NCBI RefSeq assembly: GCF_019688735.1
Contig: NZ_JAIFYA010000002.1
Coordinates: forward strand, 62,001 to 126,000
Reading direction: 5' to 3'
Length of the DNA: 64,000 bases
Origin: Thermosulfurimonas sp. F29
GTDB taxonomy: Bacteria > Desulfobacterota > Thermodesulfobacteria > Thermodesulfobacteriales > Thermodesulfobacteriaceae
Of this stretch, positions 50,373 to 61,707 are shown piece by piece. The notes beneath the pieces were generated by a model that was given only the letters and a program-made list of their open reading frames with translations, made no database searches and had not been told where the DNA came from. The first letter of the stretch is position 1. Each line of letters opens with the position of its first letter. Position numbers and translations under genes: made by a program.

Positions 50373-51455
50373 ATGCGGATCAAACCCTGGCTGGCCGGGC
50401 TTTCGCCTTATCCTCCGGGAAAGTCCCTGGAGGAGGTAAGAAGGGAGCTCGGCCTCAAAGGGCCCATTTACAAACTGGCCTCCAACGAGAACCCCCTAGG
50501 GCCTTCCCCCCGGGCCCTTGAGGCCGTAAGGGAAAGTCTTACCCGATTGCATCGCTATCCCGAGGCCGCCAACCGGACTCTTTCCGAGGCCCTGGCGCGT
50601 CGTTACGGACTCAGACCGGAAAATGTGGTGTTGGGAAACGGTTCCAACGAGGTGATTGATCTTCTGGTGAAGGCTCTGGTGTCCCCCGGGGACGAGATCC
50701 TGATGAGCGAGCCTTCCTTTCTCATGTACGAAAAGTTCGGGGCCGCGGCCGGAGCTTCCCTGAAAAAGGTTCCCCTGAAGGGCTATCGCCACGACCTGGA
50801 AGGGATACTTTCGGCCGTAAGCCCCCGAACCAGGATCGTCTTCCTGGATCATCCTCACAACCCCACCGGTTCGGTATTTTCCGGGGAGGAATTCGAATCC
50901 TTCCTGCGCGGGGTCCCCGGGGAGGTGGTGGTGGTCCTCGACGAGGCCTACGGGGAGTTCGTCCGGGAGCCCTCTGCGGCCCGCGGGGTGGAATTTCTGA
51001 AAAGGGGCTTTCCGGTGGTGGTCCTCCGGACCTTTTCCAAGGCTTACGGGCTGGCCGGGCTGCGTATCGGCTACGGTCTCATGCCCGAGGAGCTGGCCCG
51101 GGTGCTCAACGCGTTGCGCCAGCCCTTCAATGTGAACCTGCTGGCCCAGGTGGCGGCCCTCGCCGCCCTTTCCGACGAGGAACACCTGCGGCGCACGCAG
51201 GAACTGACCTGGGAGGGCCTGGATTATCTCTCCGCCGAGCTGGAACGGCTCGGCCTCAAGCCTCTTCCATCCCAGGCCAACTTCCTCTTCGTGGAATGCG
51301 GGCGTCCGGCGCGTCCTCTTTACGAGGCCCTCCTGCGCAGAGGGGTGATCGTGCGTTCCATGGAGGCTTACGGTTTTCCCGAGGCCCTGCGGATCTCGGT
51401 GGGGCTTCCCGAGGAGAATCGGGCCCTGATAGAGGCGCTTGCGGAGGTTCTGTGA
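50373..51455 (+). CDS. hisC: Histidinol-phosphate aminotransferase
   Basis: 360 residues from ATG 50373. It is fold-type I with YKLASNENPLGPSPRALEAV, VLGNGSNEVIDLL, DHPHNPTGSVFSG, VVLDEAYGEFV, the PLP Lys in LRTFSKAYGLAGLRIGYGL and an ALRISVGLPEENRAL Arg. SNENPLGPSP and the length are typical of HisC; activity on phenylalanine or tyrosine is also common in the family. Its stop overlaps the cmk start (GTGA). Confidence 0.9.
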   Translation: MRIKPWLAGLSPYPPGKSLEEVRRELGLKGPIYKLASNENPLGPSPRALEAVRESLTRLHRYPEAANRTLSEALARRYGLRPENVVLGNGSNEVIDLLVKALVSPGDEILMSEPSFLMYEKFGAAAGASLKKVPLKGYRHDLEGILSAVSPRTRIVFLDHPHNPTGSVFSGEEFESFLRGVPGEVVVVLDEAYGEFVREPSAARGVEFLKRGFPVVVLRTFSKAYGLAGLRIGYGLMPEELARVLNALRQPFNVNLLAQVAALAALSDEEHLRRTQELTWEGLDYLSAELERLGLKPLPSQANFLFVECGRPARPLYEALLRRGVIVRSMEAYGFPEALRISVGLPEENRALIEALAEVL

Positions 51456-52132
51456 GCGGGGGAGGGACGGTCATCACCATAGACGGCCCGGCCGGAAGCG
51501 GTAAGACCACGGTGGCCAGGATGCTGGCCCGTCGTCTGGGCTGGGGGCTTCTCGAATCCGGGAGCCTTTACCGGGCCTTCACCTGGATTTTGCTCAGGGA
51601 GGCTCCCCGGTTGCTCGAATCTCCGGAGGAGACCGCGGTGGCGAACTTTCTCCGGGGGATTCTTCCGGATCTCCGGTGCGAACTGGGGGAGGAGGGGCTT
51701 CGAATCTACTTCCGGGGGAGGCGCCTTTCGGAGGAATTGCGGGCTCCGGAAACCGAGGCCCGGGTTTCGGAGGTGGCGGCTCTCGGTGCGGTGCGCAGAC
51801 TGGTCAACGAGATCCTGAGGGGTCTGGTTCGCGAAAGAGACGCCGTGGCCGAAGGGCGGGACATGGGTTCGGTGGTGTTCCCGGAGGCCAGGTATAAGTT
51901 TTATCTTACGGCCTCTCCCGAGGTGCGAGCCCGCCGTCGTTACCTGGAGTGGAAGGCCAAAGGCCTTGAGGTCTCCGAAAAAGAGGTGCTCGAAGGGATC
52001 AAGGCCAGGGACCATAAAGATTCCTCCCGAAGGGAAGCCCCCCTCAGTATTCCCGAAGGGGCGGTGGTCATAGACACCTCGGAACTTTCTCCGGAGGAGG
52101 TTCTTCGGAGGGTGCTTGCGTACATTGAGTAA
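51452..52132 (+). CDS. cmk: (d)CMP kinase
   Basis: 226 residues from GTG 51452. P-loop TIDGPAGSGKTTVARMLARR, LLESGSLYRAFTWILL, VAEGRDMGSVVFPEARYKFY (the CMP-binding GRDxGxxVFP) and RARDHKDSSRREAPL-type lid define cytidylate kinase. Note Met in GRDMGSV where Ile is usual. cmk directly upstream of rpsA is a widespread arrangement. Confidence 0.93.
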   Translation: MSGGGTVITIDGPAGSGKTTVARMLARRLGWGLLESGSLYRAFTWILLREAPRLLESPEETAVANFLRGILPDLRCELGEEGLRIYFRGRRLSEELRAPETEARVSEVAALGAVRRLVNEILRGLVRERDAVAEGRDMGSVVFPEARYKFYLTASPEVRARRRYLEWKAKGLEVSEKEVLEGIKARDHKDSSRREAPLSIPEGAVVIDTSELSPEEVLRRVLAYIE

Positions 52133-52141
52133 GGGGTGCCC

Positions 52142-52170
52142 TTGAAGGCTTCCCCTATCTCTGGTATAAG
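52142..52170 (+). promoter_or_regulatory. Candidate promoter of rpsA
   Basis: TTGAAG (52142-52147), a 17-bp spacer, then TATAAG (52165-52170), 40 nt before the rpsA ATG, in the cmk-rpsA gap. Confidence 0.6.
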
Positions 52171-52209
52171 CACACCATCAACCCTTTTTAATCTTTTAGG
52201 GAGGCCGAG

Positions 52210-53892
52210 ATGGTAGAGGTGCAGGATACGGAAAACTTCGAAGAATTATTGAAATCCGAAGCCGAACCCCAGTTCCTGCGGCGGGGGTCCATCATAGAAG
52301 GAACCGTCATCACCATTAATCCGGACTGGACTTTCGTGGACATCGGCTACAAGTCGGAGGGGCTCATCCCCACCGAGGAGTTTCGCCGGCCCGACGGATC
52401 GCTGCGGGTAAAGGAGGGGGATCGCATAGAGGCCCTGGTGGAAAGGGTGCGCGGGGAGGACGGTCTGGTACGGCTTTCCTTTGCGAAACTCATGGAAAAC
52501 CGCGCCTGGGAAAAGATCCTCAAGGCCCAGAAGGACGGCGAGCCTCTCGAGGCCTATGTGGTGGAACCGATCAAGGGGGGCTTTGCCGTGGAAATCGAGG
52601 GCGTGCGGGCCTTTCTGCCCTTTTCCCACGCCTACCTGGAACGCCCCTCGGATCCCAACGAAATCGTGGGAAGCTCCGTTAGGGTAGAGGTGATCTCGGC
52701 CTCCCGAAAGAGAAAAAATGTGGTGGTTTCCCGGAAAAATGTCCTTCAGAAGGAACGCGAGGCCCGGAAAAAGGCCCTCTTTGAGAGCCTGGAGGAGGGT
52801 CAGGTGCGGGAAGGCATGGTCACCCGCATTCTGGACTACGGCGTATTCGTGGATCTGGGCGGAGTGGAGGGTTTCCTGCACATTTCCGATCTTTCCTGGA
52901 GCAAGGTGAAGCATCCGGGAGACCTTCTTAAGGAGGGAGATCGCATCCGGGTGAAGGTTCTTTCCTTAGATCCGGAAAAGGAGAAGATCAAGCTCGGAGT
53001 AAAGCAACTCACTCCGGATCCCTGGGAGAGCGTGGGGGAGAAGTACCGCGAGGGCGATCGGGTGAAGGGGCGGGTGGTGTCCCTCACTTCCTTCGGGGCC
53101 TTCGTGGAGGTGGAGCCCGGAGTGGAAGGGCTCATTCACATTTCCGAACTTTCCTGGACCAAGCGTATAAGACATCCCCGGGAGATCGTTTCCGTGGGGG
53201 ACCAGGTGGAGGCCGTGGTTCTCAAGGTGGATCCGGAAAACAGGAGGCTATCCCTGAGTCTGCGCCGCGTGGAGCCTAATCCCTGGGAGGTGCTGGCCCA
53301 GAACATGCCCCCGGGCACGGTGATCGAGGCCCCCATCAAGACCGTTACGGACTTCGGCATCTTCGTGGAAGTCACCGAGGAGATCGACGGGTTCATCCAC
53401 ATCTCGGATCTTTCCTGGGGCAAGCTGGGGCATCCCTCGGAGAAGTTCAGGGAAGGTGAGGTGGTGCGGGCGGTGGTGCTCAAGATTGATCCGGAAAAGG
53501 AGCGTCTCAATCTGGGGATCAAGCAGCTCACCCCCAATCCCTGGGAGACCGCCCCTCAAAAATACCCCGTGGGATCCACGGTGACCGGAAGGGTTTCCAA
53601 GGTTACCGATTTCGGTGTCTTCGTGGAGGTTGAGGAGGGTCTTGAGGGGCTGGTTCATGTTTCCGAAATAGGTCCGGAGAGGGTCAAGAGTCCGGTGGGG
53701 CTCTTTGAGGTGGGCCAGGAGGTAAAGGCCAAGGTCATCCGGCTCGAGCCGGAGAAGAAGCGCATGGCCCTTTCCATAAGGCGTTACCAGGAAGAGCTGG
53801 AACGGCAGCAGTATCTGGAGGCGGCCTCAGAGGGCCGCAAGGGAACCGGGGTGACTCTGGGGGCCCTCCTCAAGGAAGCAGCCGGTAAATAA
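52210..53892 (+). CDS. rpsA: 30S ribosomal protein S1
   Basis: 560 residues with six S1 OB-fold repeats beginning near residues 28, 115, 198, 283, 370 and 457. Examples are GMVTRILDYGVFVDLGGVEG then FLHISDLSW, GRVVSLTSFGAFVEVEPGVE, and GRVSKVTDFGVFVEVEEGLE. It binds mRNA and aids initiation on structured leaders. Length and domain count are those of full-size bacterial S1. The first gene of a cluster with sppA and the IHF-like fusion. Confidence 0.96.
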   Translation: MVEVQDTENFEELLKSEAEPQFLRRGSIIEGTVITINPDWTFVDIGYKSEGLIPTEEFRRPDGSLRVKEGDRIEALVERVRGEDGLVRLSFAKLMENRAWEKILKAQKDGEPLEAYVVEPIKGGFAVEIEGVRAFLPFSHAYLERPSDPNEIVGSSVRVEVISASRKRKNVVVSRKNVLQKEREARKKALFESLEEGQVREGMVTRILDYGVFVDLGGVEGFLHISDLSWSKVKHPGDLLKEGDRIRVKVLSLDPEKEKIKLGVKQLTPDPWESVGEKYREGDRVKGRVVSLTSFGAFVEVEPGVEGLIHISELSWTKRIRHPREIVSVGDQVEAVVLKVDPENRRLSLSLRRVEPNPWEVLAQNMPPGTVIEAPIKTVTDFGIFVEVTEEIDGFIHISDLSWGKLGHPSEKFREGEVVRAVVLKIDPEKERLNLGIKQLTPNPWETAPQKYPVGSTVTGRVSKVTDFGVFVEVEEGLEGLVHVSEIGPERVKSPVGLFEVGQEVKAKVIRLEPEKKRMALSIRRYQEELERQQYLEAASEGRKGTGVTLGALLKEAAGK

Positions 53893-53915
53893 ATTTCGAA
53901 GCTCGAAATCCTTTC

Positions 53916-54791
53916 ATGAAGAAGGGGGTCCTATACGGTCTGGCCTTTCTGGGAGGGGTCTTTCTTTTCCTCCTCCTGGTGGGTTTTCTTGTCTCTTTTC
54001 TGGTAGGGCTCAGGTCTCACGGGGCCTCTTTTCGAGAGGCCATAGGGGTGGTGGAGATCAAAGGGATCATCACCGAGGCTGACGAAAAGATTCGCATCCT
54101 TGAGGACTTTTTGTACCAGAGGGAGATCAAGGCTGTTGTGGTTCGAATTGATAGCCCGGGGGGCACAGTGGGAGCCTCTCAGGAACTTTACGAGGAACTC
54201 CGCCGGGTGGCGGCCCGAAAGCCGGTGGTGGTTTCCATGGGCTCGGTGGCGGCTTCCGGGGCCTATTATGTAGCCCTGGGGGGGACCAGGATCGTGGCCT
54301 CTCCGGGAACCATTACCGGAAGCATCGGGGTGATCCTGCAGGTCCCCAACCTGAAAAAACTCCTTCAGAAGATCGGCGTGGAGCCGGTGGTTCTCAAAAG
54401 CGGTCGTTTCAAGGATATCCTCTCATATTACCGTTCTCCGAACGCTGAAGAGAGAAAGATCCTGGAGGGGGCCCTTTCCGAGATTCATCGGCAATTCATG
54501 CGGGCGGTGGCGGAAAGTCGCGGTTTAAAGCTGGACAGGGTTCGAGAGATCGCCGACGGCAGGATCTTTACCGGGGAGAAGGCCCGGGAGCTCGGGCTGG
54601 TGGACGAGCTGGGCAATTTTGCCGAGGCGGTGGAGGAGGCCGCAAGACTCGCCCACATTAAAGGGCGTCCCCGTCTGGTCTACGGGCGTCGAAAGAAGCC
54701 CTGGTGGAGGATGTTTTTCGAGGGACGGGAAAGGCTTTCCCTGGAGAATCTTTTGACCAGTCCTCTTTATCTCTGGATGGCCGGAGCATGA
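53916..54791 (+). CDS. sppA: Signal peptide peptidase SppA, short form
   Basis: 291 residues. An N-terminal membrane anchor (LAFLGGVFLFLLLVGFLVSF) precedes the ClpP-like serine protease domain VVVRIDSPGGTVGASQELYE, the nucleophile Ser in MGSVAASGAYYVALGG and the general-base Lys in VLKSGRFKDI, followed by RIFTGEKARELGLVDELG. It cleaves remnant signal peptides in the membrane. It overlaps the next gene by 4 nt (ATGA). Confidence 0.93.
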   Translation: MKKGVLYGLAFLGGVFLFLLLVGFLVSFLVGLRSHGASFREAIGVVEIKGIITEADEKIRILEDFLYQREIKAVVVRIDSPGGTVGASQELYEELRRVAARKPVVVSMGSVAASGAYYVALGGTRIVASPGTITGSIGVILQVPNLKKLLQKIGVEPVVLKSGRFKDILSYYRSPNAEERKILEGALSEIHRQFMRAVAESRGLKLDRVREIADGRIFTGEKARELGLVDELGNFAEAVEEAARLAHIKGRPRLVYGRRKKPWWRMFFEGRERLSLENLLTSPLYLWMAGA

Positions 54792-55942
54792 AGAGGAAGG
54801 ATCTGATCTGCCGATTACTGGCCCACTTTCCCGAACTTAGAAAACGCGATCTTGAAGGGCTCGTAGAGGCCTTTTTCGAGGAAATGACCCGTGCGCTGGT
54901 GAGAGGAGAGCGGATAGAGATTCGGGGTTTCGGAAGGTTTGAGGTGCATCACGGAAAGGAAAGGGTTTTCGTAAATCCCCAAAATAAAGAGACCTATTAC
55001 CTTCGTGGAAATCGGCGTCTGGTGTTTAAGGTGGGCAAGGATCTCTTCGAGAGGGTGAACACTCCTCCGAGGGCGGTTCTGGATCTCGGGACCCAGACCT
55101 TCAGACTGGCTCTGGGTAAACTCGAAGCGGATGGATTGCGGGTCATTGAGAGGCGCAGGGTAAATGTGCGGCTGGGGGAGGGGCTGGAGAAAGGAATTAT
55201 CTCTCCTCCTGCCCTGGAGAGGGGCCTTGCGGCCCTTAAGGAGTTTAGAAATTATCTCTACGACCTCGGGGTGTCGGAGATAAAGGCGGTGGGAACGGCG
55301 GTGTTCCGGGAAGCCGCCAACGCCGGAGAATTTATGGAGGCCTCCCGCAAACTGGGATTTCATATCGAGGTGATTTCTCCGGAGAGGGAATCCGAGCTGG
55401 TTCTGAAAGGGGTGCAGGCGGGTCTTTCCCCGGACGGTCCGTTTCTCTTGGCCGATGTGGGAGGAGGAAGCACGGAGCTCTCGCTGGTAAAGGAGGGCCG
55501 GAAGATCTGGGAGGTGAGTATTCCCCTGGGAGCCGTCCGACTGAAAGAGGGGTTTATTAGGGCCTATCCCTTGACTCCTCAGGAATTCCGTGGGATCAGG
55601 GGGCATGTAGCCCGAATCCTTTCCGAGCTGGAAATCCCTGAAGAGGTTTCTTTACTGGTAGGTTGCGGGGGGAGTGCCAGTCTGCTCGCCGCTCTCGACC
55701 TCCGCCTTACCACCTATCTTCCGGAAAGGATTCACGGCCACCGTGTCTCTCTTTCCCGGATCGAAACCATTACCGAGCATCTCCGGGGATTACCCCTTTC
55801 GAGGATAAGGCGCCTGCGGGGTATGGAGCCGGGGCGCGAGGACATTGCCCTTCCCGGTCTTCTTATCTTTCAGGAACTTTTACGAAAGGCGGGAATCAGT
55901 GAACTGGTGATCAGCGAGTGGGGGCTCCTGGAGGGCCTCCTC

Positions 55943-55954
<12 letters not shown>
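54788..55954 (+). CDS. IHF/HU-like DNA-binding domain fused to Ppx/GppA phosphatase
   Basis: 388 residues in one uninterrupted frame. Residues 1-91 are a complete HU/IHF fold: helical RKDLICRLLAHFPELRKRDL, RIEIRGFGRFEVHHGKERVF with RGFGRF at 46-51, NP at 63-64 (the DNA-kinking proline position), and FKVGKDLFERVN. From residue 95 a Ppx/GppA domain follows: AVLDLGTQTFRLALG, AVGTAVFREAANAGEF, LLADVGGGSTELSLV and VGCGGSASLLAALDL. sppA followed by an IHF-beta gene is a common order, so here ihfB seems fused to ppx. It may hydrolyse polyphosphate or (p)ppGpp while bound to DNA (inference). Confidence 0.88.
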
Positions 55955-57466
<1,512 letters not shown>

Positions 57467-57469
57467 GAC

Positions 57470-58675
57470 ATGCCCGTATATCAGTGGGTGGGCAAGACCC
57501 TTTCCGGTGAGGTGCGCCGGGGAGAGATGGAGGCCCCGGATGCGAGGCTGGTTGAAGCCCGGCTGCGAAGACTCCAGATCATCCCGGTTAAGATCACCGA
57601 ACGCAAGCAGACCTTTCTTTCCCGATTCCAGCGCAAAAAGGTGGGGGGGAAGGAACTGGCCATCTTTACCCGTCAGCTGGCCACCATGCTCGAGTCAGGA
57701 CTTCCTCTCGTTCAGGCCCTGGAGGCCCTGGCCAGCCAGCAGAAAAATCCTTACTTTCAGGAGGTAATCCGCAAGATCAAGACCTCCGTAGAAGAGGGAA
57801 GCAGTTTCACCGATTCTCTTCGCGAATTTCCCGGGGTCTTCGATGAGCTTTACTGTCAGATGGTCAGCGCCGGAGAGGCCGGGGGTAATCTCGACGAAAT
57901 TCTAAAAAGACTGGCCACCTATCAGGAAAAGATCCTGGCCCTCAAGTCCAAGATAAAACACGCCATGATGTATCCGGCGGTAATAGTATTCGTTACCATC
58001 GTGGTGCTTTCCATAATCATGGTCTTCGTGATTCCCAAGTTTGCGCAAATGTTTCAGGAGGCCGGTCAGGCCCTCCCCCTTCCCACCCAGATAGTCATCG
58101 CGGCAAGTAACATCACCAAGAGATTTTTTCCCTTTCTGGTTCTGGGATTCGTGGGCGTAATTTTTTTAATCCGCTGGTATTATCGTACTGAAGGCGGACG
58201 CTATAAATTGGACAAGCTCCTTCTGCGACTCCCGGTGCTGGGAGAGCTGCTGCACAAGTCGGCTATAGCCCGATTTTCCCGAACCCTGAGCAGTCTCATT
58301 GCCAGCGGCGTACCTCTTCTTCAGGGATTGCAGATTGCCGGTCGGGTCTCCGGTAACCTGGTCATCGAAAGGGTGGTGGAGGAGGTGCGCCTCAGCGTCT
58401 CGGAGGGGCAGTCCATCGCCGAGCCCATGGCGGTGAGCGGCTACTTTCCTCACATGGTCACTCAGATGGTTTCCGTGGGAGAATCCACCGGAACCCTGGA
58501 ACAGATGCTTGACAAGGTGGCCGACTTTTATGAGGACGAGGTGGATCGCACCGTGGATACCCTCTCCACCCTCATAGAACCCGTTTTGATCGTGTTTTTG
58601 GGGGGAATTATCGGAAGCATTATCGTTTCTCTCTACCTTCCCATCTTCAAGCTGGCCAGCGTGGTGGGGGGTTAA
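57470..58675 (+). CDS. pilC: Type IV pilus / type II secretion inner-membrane protein PilC (GspF family)
   Basis: 401 residues. The N-terminal [19 protein letters not shown] is followed by two T2SSF domains: [20 protein letters not shown] with [20 protein letters not shown], and [20 protein letters not shown] with [20 protein letters not shown]. Three membrane helices are visible, with the last ending in LYLPIFKL. It is the platform protein for pilin assembly. No other pil/gsp genes are adjacent; it ends in a 4-nt convergent overlap with dnaJ. Confidence 0.93.
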   Translation: MPVYQWVGKTLSGEVRRGEMEAPDARLVEARLRRLQIIPVKITERKQTFLSRFQRKKVGGKELAIFTRQLATMLESGLPLVQALEALASQQKNPYFQEVIRKIKTSVEEGSSFTDSLREFPGVFDELYCQMVSAGEAGGNLDEILKRLATYQEKILALKSKIKHAMMYPAVIVFVTIVVLSIIMVFVIPKFAQMFQEAGQALPLPTQIVIAASNITKRFFPFLVLGFVGVIFLIRWYYRTEGGRYKLDKLLLRLPVLGELLHKSAIARFSRTLSSLIASGVPLLQGLQIAGRVSGNLVIERVVEEVRLSVSEGQSIAEPMAVSGYFPHMVTQMVSVGESTGTLEQMLDKVADFYEDEVDRTVDTLSTLIEPVLIVFLGGIIGSIIVSLYLPIFKLASVVGG

Positions 58676-59610
58676 AGGCCGGTTTCCCTAAGAGCCTCAA
58701 GGAGTTCACGCTGTTTTCGGGTAAGCCGTTTGGGGACCAGGGGTTCAAGCTTTACATAAAGGTCGCCGGCGTGTCCGTTCTGGTCCGGAAGTCCCAGCCC
58801 TCGAAGCCTGAGTTTGGTCCCCGGAGAGGTCCCCGGAGGAATACGGACCTTCACCCTTTTTCCTGAAGGAGTGGTAACCTCGGTCTCCCCTCCCAGATAA
58901 AAGGTGGAAAGGGGGATCCTTCTGGTGGTGAAGAGATCCTTTCCCTGACATTCAAACTCCGGATGGGGTTCTATTTTAATTTTCAGAAAGAGATCCCGGC
59001 GCCGTCCATCCGGCCCCAGAGGCCCTTTGGCGGAAAGACGCAGTTTCTGTCCGTCCCTCACCCCGGGCGGGATCCTTACTTTTACTTTTTCCGGACGGCC
59101 CAGCGGCGCCACCACTATGACCTTTTCCGTCCCGTGAAGAGCCTCCTCCAGGCTTACGGGAAGCTCCAGAACCATTTCCGGCTCGGGGGAATGAAATTCC
59201 TCCCGAAAGGGTCCGGATTCCGTTCCGAAGAGATGGCTGAAGAGGCCCGAAAGATCCACGGTAAACCCTCTGGCACGCCCTCCCTCGCTGAAGCGGAAAA
59301 ACCTCCCCAAATCGAAATCTATACCCAGGTCGCGAAAGAGATTTTCAAAATTGAATCCCCGGAATATGTCTTCCTGGGTGTAACGGCGTTCGAATTCCGC
59401 GGAACCGAACATGTCGTACTGGCGGCGCTTTTCCGGATCGGAAAGCACCGCGTAGGCCTCGTTTATCTCCTTGAACTTTTCCTCGGCTTCCTTGTTTCCT
59501 TTGTTCCGATCCGGGTGGTACTTGAGGGCCAGACGACGATAGGCCTTCTTAATTTCCTCCTGAGAGGCGTCTCGGGGAACTCCCAGAATCTTGTAGTAAT
59601 CCTTGGGCAT
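58672..59610 (-). CDS. DnaJ-class co-chaperone without zinc finger (CbpA-like)
   Basis: 312 residues. The J domain has [20 protein letters not shown] with the HPD motif at about 32-34. A G/F-type linker with phenylalanine-rich sequence ([15 protein letters not shown]) follows, then two C-terminal substrate-binding domains ([19 protein letters not shown] and [19 protein letters not shown]). The CxxCxGxG zinc repeats of DnaJ are absent, so this is a class II (CbpA-like) Hsp40. It stimulates DnaK ATPase. It is apparently a single-gene unit. Confidence 0.92.
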   Translation of the reverse strand: MPKDYYKILGVPRDASQEEIKKAYRRLALKYHPDRNKGNKEAEEKFKEINEAYAVLSDPEKRRQYDMFGSAEFERRYTQEDIFRGFNFENLFRDLGIDFDLGRFFRFSEGGRARGFTVDLSGLFSHLFGTESGPFREEFHSPEPEMVLELPVSLEEALHGTEKVIVVAPLGRPEKVKVRIPPGVRDGQKLRLSAKGPLGPDGRRRDLFLKIKIEPHPEFECQGKDLFTTRRIPLSTFYLGGETEVTTPSGKRVKVRIPPGTSPGTKLRLRGLGLPDQNGHAGDLYVKLEPLVPKRLTRKQRELLEALRETGL

Positions 59611-59650
59611 GGCTTAAAGGTAAACCCGACGGGCCCCAAGTCAAGAAATC

Positions 59651-59742
59651 AAAGGTGGCTCCTCGAGGGGTAAGGGGGGTGGAGGTGGGTATCGTCTGAG
59701 GGTAGAGACGATGAGGGGGGCTTCCCTCGAGGAGCCACCTTT
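59651..59742. repeat. Nested inverted repeat between resB and dnaJ
   Basis: Arms AAAGGTGGCTCCTCGAGGG (59651-59669) and CCCTCGAGGAGCCACCTTT (59724-59742) are perfect 19-bp reverse complements. Inside, ATCGTCT (59691-59697) and AGACGAT (59706-59712) make a second hairpin, and the rest of the loop is strongly purine/pyrimidine-biased. The outer right arm begins at the resB stop codon. It lacks a U-tract, so it may be a terminator, an RNA element or a REP-like mobile sequence. Confidence 0.7.
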
Positions 59743-61025
59743 TAAGTTAACGAGCTTTTCAAATTTGTCAAGAGCCGTTCGATTTCCCGACGAAGGTCCT
59801 CCCGGTATCTTTTGCTGTATCCTCCGGCTATGATGCGTGTTTCGTGGCCCCGGGAGACCAGGTACACCCAGATTCTTCGATGAGTGCAGAAAAAGGTGGC
59901 AAATACCCCGAGAATCATCAAAACGCATCCCAGATAGACCAGAAAGGCTCCGGGATCCTTTCTCACCTGCAATCCGGTCATGAAGATGGGCCGGGTTCCC
60001 ACAAGGGTAAGGGAGACTTTCTCCGGGGAAAAGGAGATCGTTTCACGGTGTCCCTCAATGAGCCAGAGCATGCGGGGTTCGCTGCCTCCCTTGGTGATCC
60101 AGACCTGAGCCATACGGAACCCGTGAGCCCGGGCATAGCGGATAAGTCCTATGGTGAGCTGCTCCTCCGGCCACTGACCGTCCTCAAAGGGCTTTACCAG
60201 AATTTCCTTTTCCTTGCCGGTGGAGGTTTTAACCCGAACTCTGATGGTGGCGTATTCCTGATAGGAAGCCTGATAGAACTTTATACCCCGGTACTCCAGG
60301 GGGTGATTTACCCGGATGAGGTATTCGAAACTGTTGGCTCCGTCAAGGATCTTCACATGAGAACGATAATCCTTGGGAGCACCGTTGGGATAGAATTCTA
60401 TCTCGAACTTTTCGAGTTTTATCTGGAAAGGAAGGGTTATGAATCCGTGATGCCGTCTGAAGGGAAAAACCTTGTTGCTGACCTCTCCCTCCAGAATATT
60501 CATGGAACCGCGATAGCCGAAAAGGGCTCCGATAAGGGCACCTATCACGATAACTATGATGGAGCCGTGAACAAAATAGACCGCGAAATAACTCCAGCGA
60601 TATCGATCTTTAACGCCGAGCTCTCCCTCTTTTAGGGATTTAAAGTGAAAATTTTTTAAAAATTTCTTGATTTCTTCCGGAGAGCCCGGAACGGTAATCT
60701 CCCGGGCCAGAGGGATTTTTTCGGGATCCACGGAAAAAGGGTCCTTCCGGAAGAGCCTGAGGGAAACGGGAAACCTTTTTAGGGAGCAGAAGATCAGGTT
60801 GGCCAGGAACAGACTGAGAAGGGCTACATACCACCAGGAGTGATAGGCATCGTAGAGAGAGAGGAAGTTAATGATTTTGCCCCAGAAGGTTCCGTACCTG
60901 GAGAGGTAGAAGCCCGGTTCCCGTCCCTGGGGAATGATGGTCCCCAGGATGGAAGTCCCGGCCAGAGCCAGAAAAAGGAAGATGGCCAGCCTTAAAGAAG
61001 ACAACAAATCAACTAGCTTTTTCAT
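59742..61025 (-). CDS. resB: ResB-like cytochrome c biogenesis protein
   Basis: 427 residues from ATG 61025, which overlaps the tatA stop (ATGA) and follows GAGGAAGGG. The first helix ([20 protein letters not shown], then LGTIIPQG) is the ResB/Ccs1 signature. Two further helices ([39 protein letters not shown]), a large periplasmic domain and a final helix ([19 protein letters not shown]) complete the fold. In system II it works with CcsA/ResC in haem delivery to apocytochromes. No ccsA is adjacent. Confidence 0.92.
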   Translation of the reverse strand: MKKLVDLLSSLRLAIFLFLALAGTSILGTIIPQGREPGFYLSRYGTFWGKIINFLSLYDAYHSWWYVALLSLFLANLIFCSLKRFPVSLRLFRKDPFSVDPEKIPLAREITVPGSPEEIKKFLKNFHFKSLKEGELGVKDRYRWSYFAVYFVHGSIIVIVIGALIGALFGYRGSMNILEGEVSNKVFPFRRHHGFITLPFQIKLEKFEIEFYPNGAPKDYRSHVKILDGANSFEYLIRVNHPLEYRGIKFYQASYQEYATIRVRVKTSTGKEKEILVKPFEDGQWPEEQLTIGLIRYARAHGFRMAQVWITKGGSEPRMLWLIEGHRETISFSPEKVSLTLVGTRPIFMTGLQVRKDPGAFLVYLGCVLMILGVFATFFCTHRRIWVYLVSRGHETRIIAGGYSKRYREDLRREIERLLTNLKSSLT

Positions 61026-61183
61026 TTTTTCCCTTCCTCTTCGGCGTTTTCTTTTAGAGACTTTTTGAAGTTCCGGATACCCTCTCCGAGGCCTCGCCCG
61101 AGTTCCGGCAGCCGGGAGGCCCCGAAAATCAGGACTATAATCAACATAATCAGGAGTAATTCCGGAAGTCCTATACCAAACAT
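61022..61183 (-). CDS. tatA: TatA, twin-arginine translocase pore subunit (short)
   Basis: 53 residues: one membrane helix ([20 protein letters not shown]) flows into [20 protein letters not shown] and a short charged tail. The F-G-A-x-x-L-P-E-L-G hinge is the TatA signature, and the glycine-rich [11 protein letters not shown] amphipathic helix is typical of TatA rather than TatB. The stop overlaps the resB start by 4 nt. Together with tatB and tatC at 46255-47203 it completes a Tat system split over two loci. Confidence 0.92.
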   Translation of the reverse strand: MFGIGLPELLLIMLIIVLIFGASRLPELGRGLGEGIRNFKKSLKENAEEEGKK

Positions 61184-61236
61184 TCAATCCTCCCGCGAAC
61201 TTTTACCGGGCATTTTAAACCGTAAAGGGGAGAGCC

Positions 61237-61707
61237 TCAAGGAAGGTGAGAAATAAGCTTTCCGGGAAGATAAAGTGCACAGCCCCAGATTCTCCCCTCG
61301 CATTTAAGGATTACATATCCCGGCTCAAGATCACTCTCGTAGGGAATCTTTTTTTCCAGTCGCAGGCGATCCAGGGTGTAGCGATCAAGTTCCAGGATAT
61401 TTCTGGTGGCCTGATGGCCGAATCGCTGAAGGGCGGCGGTGGTGGGTTTCAGATAACCCGAAACCTTGCGCAGGAAGAGGAGCCCCGCGGTCTGGATGCG
61501 GAGTCGGGTGAGTTCCCGGAGATACGGGGTGCGCACGAAGAGCCAGTAATTCTTGGAGGTGGCCAGAAATTCGTAGGGTTCGAACAAGTCCGGAGGAAAA
61601 CCGAAGCGATCCGAAAGGTAGTTCAGGATGTTCCGTCGTTCCTCCTGGGAGACGGGCACCGGCCACCGGGCCCGGGGATCCATCTTTTTTCGCGCCCGGC
61701 CGCTCAT
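61237..61707 (-). CDS. PUA-like RNA-binding partner of the RsmB-like methyltransferase
   Basis: 156 residues, ATGA-overlapping the upstream methyltransferase gene. The C-terminal part (AALQRFGHQATRNILELDRY and PGYVILKCEGRIWGCALYLP, then GKLISHLP) resembles the C-terminal PUA-like/RsmF domain that follows the catalytic domain in NOL1/NOP2/RsmF proteins. Here that part is a separate gene, so the two products probably act as one rRNA or tRNA m5C methyltransferase. The N-terminal 60 residues are not recognised. Confidence 0.7.
   Translation of the reverse strand: MSGRARKKMDPRARWPVPVSQEERRNILNYLSDRFGFPPDLFEPYEFLATSKNYWLFVRTPYLRELTRLRIQTAGLLFLRKVSGYLKPTTAALQRFGHQATRNILELDRYTLDRLRLEKKIPYESDLEPGYVILKCEGRIWGCALYLPGKLISHLP

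Noticed and set aside
52800-53700. Repeated DNA segments in rpsA
   Set aside because: These are the tandem S1 domains of ribosomal protein S1, not DNA repeats in their own right.
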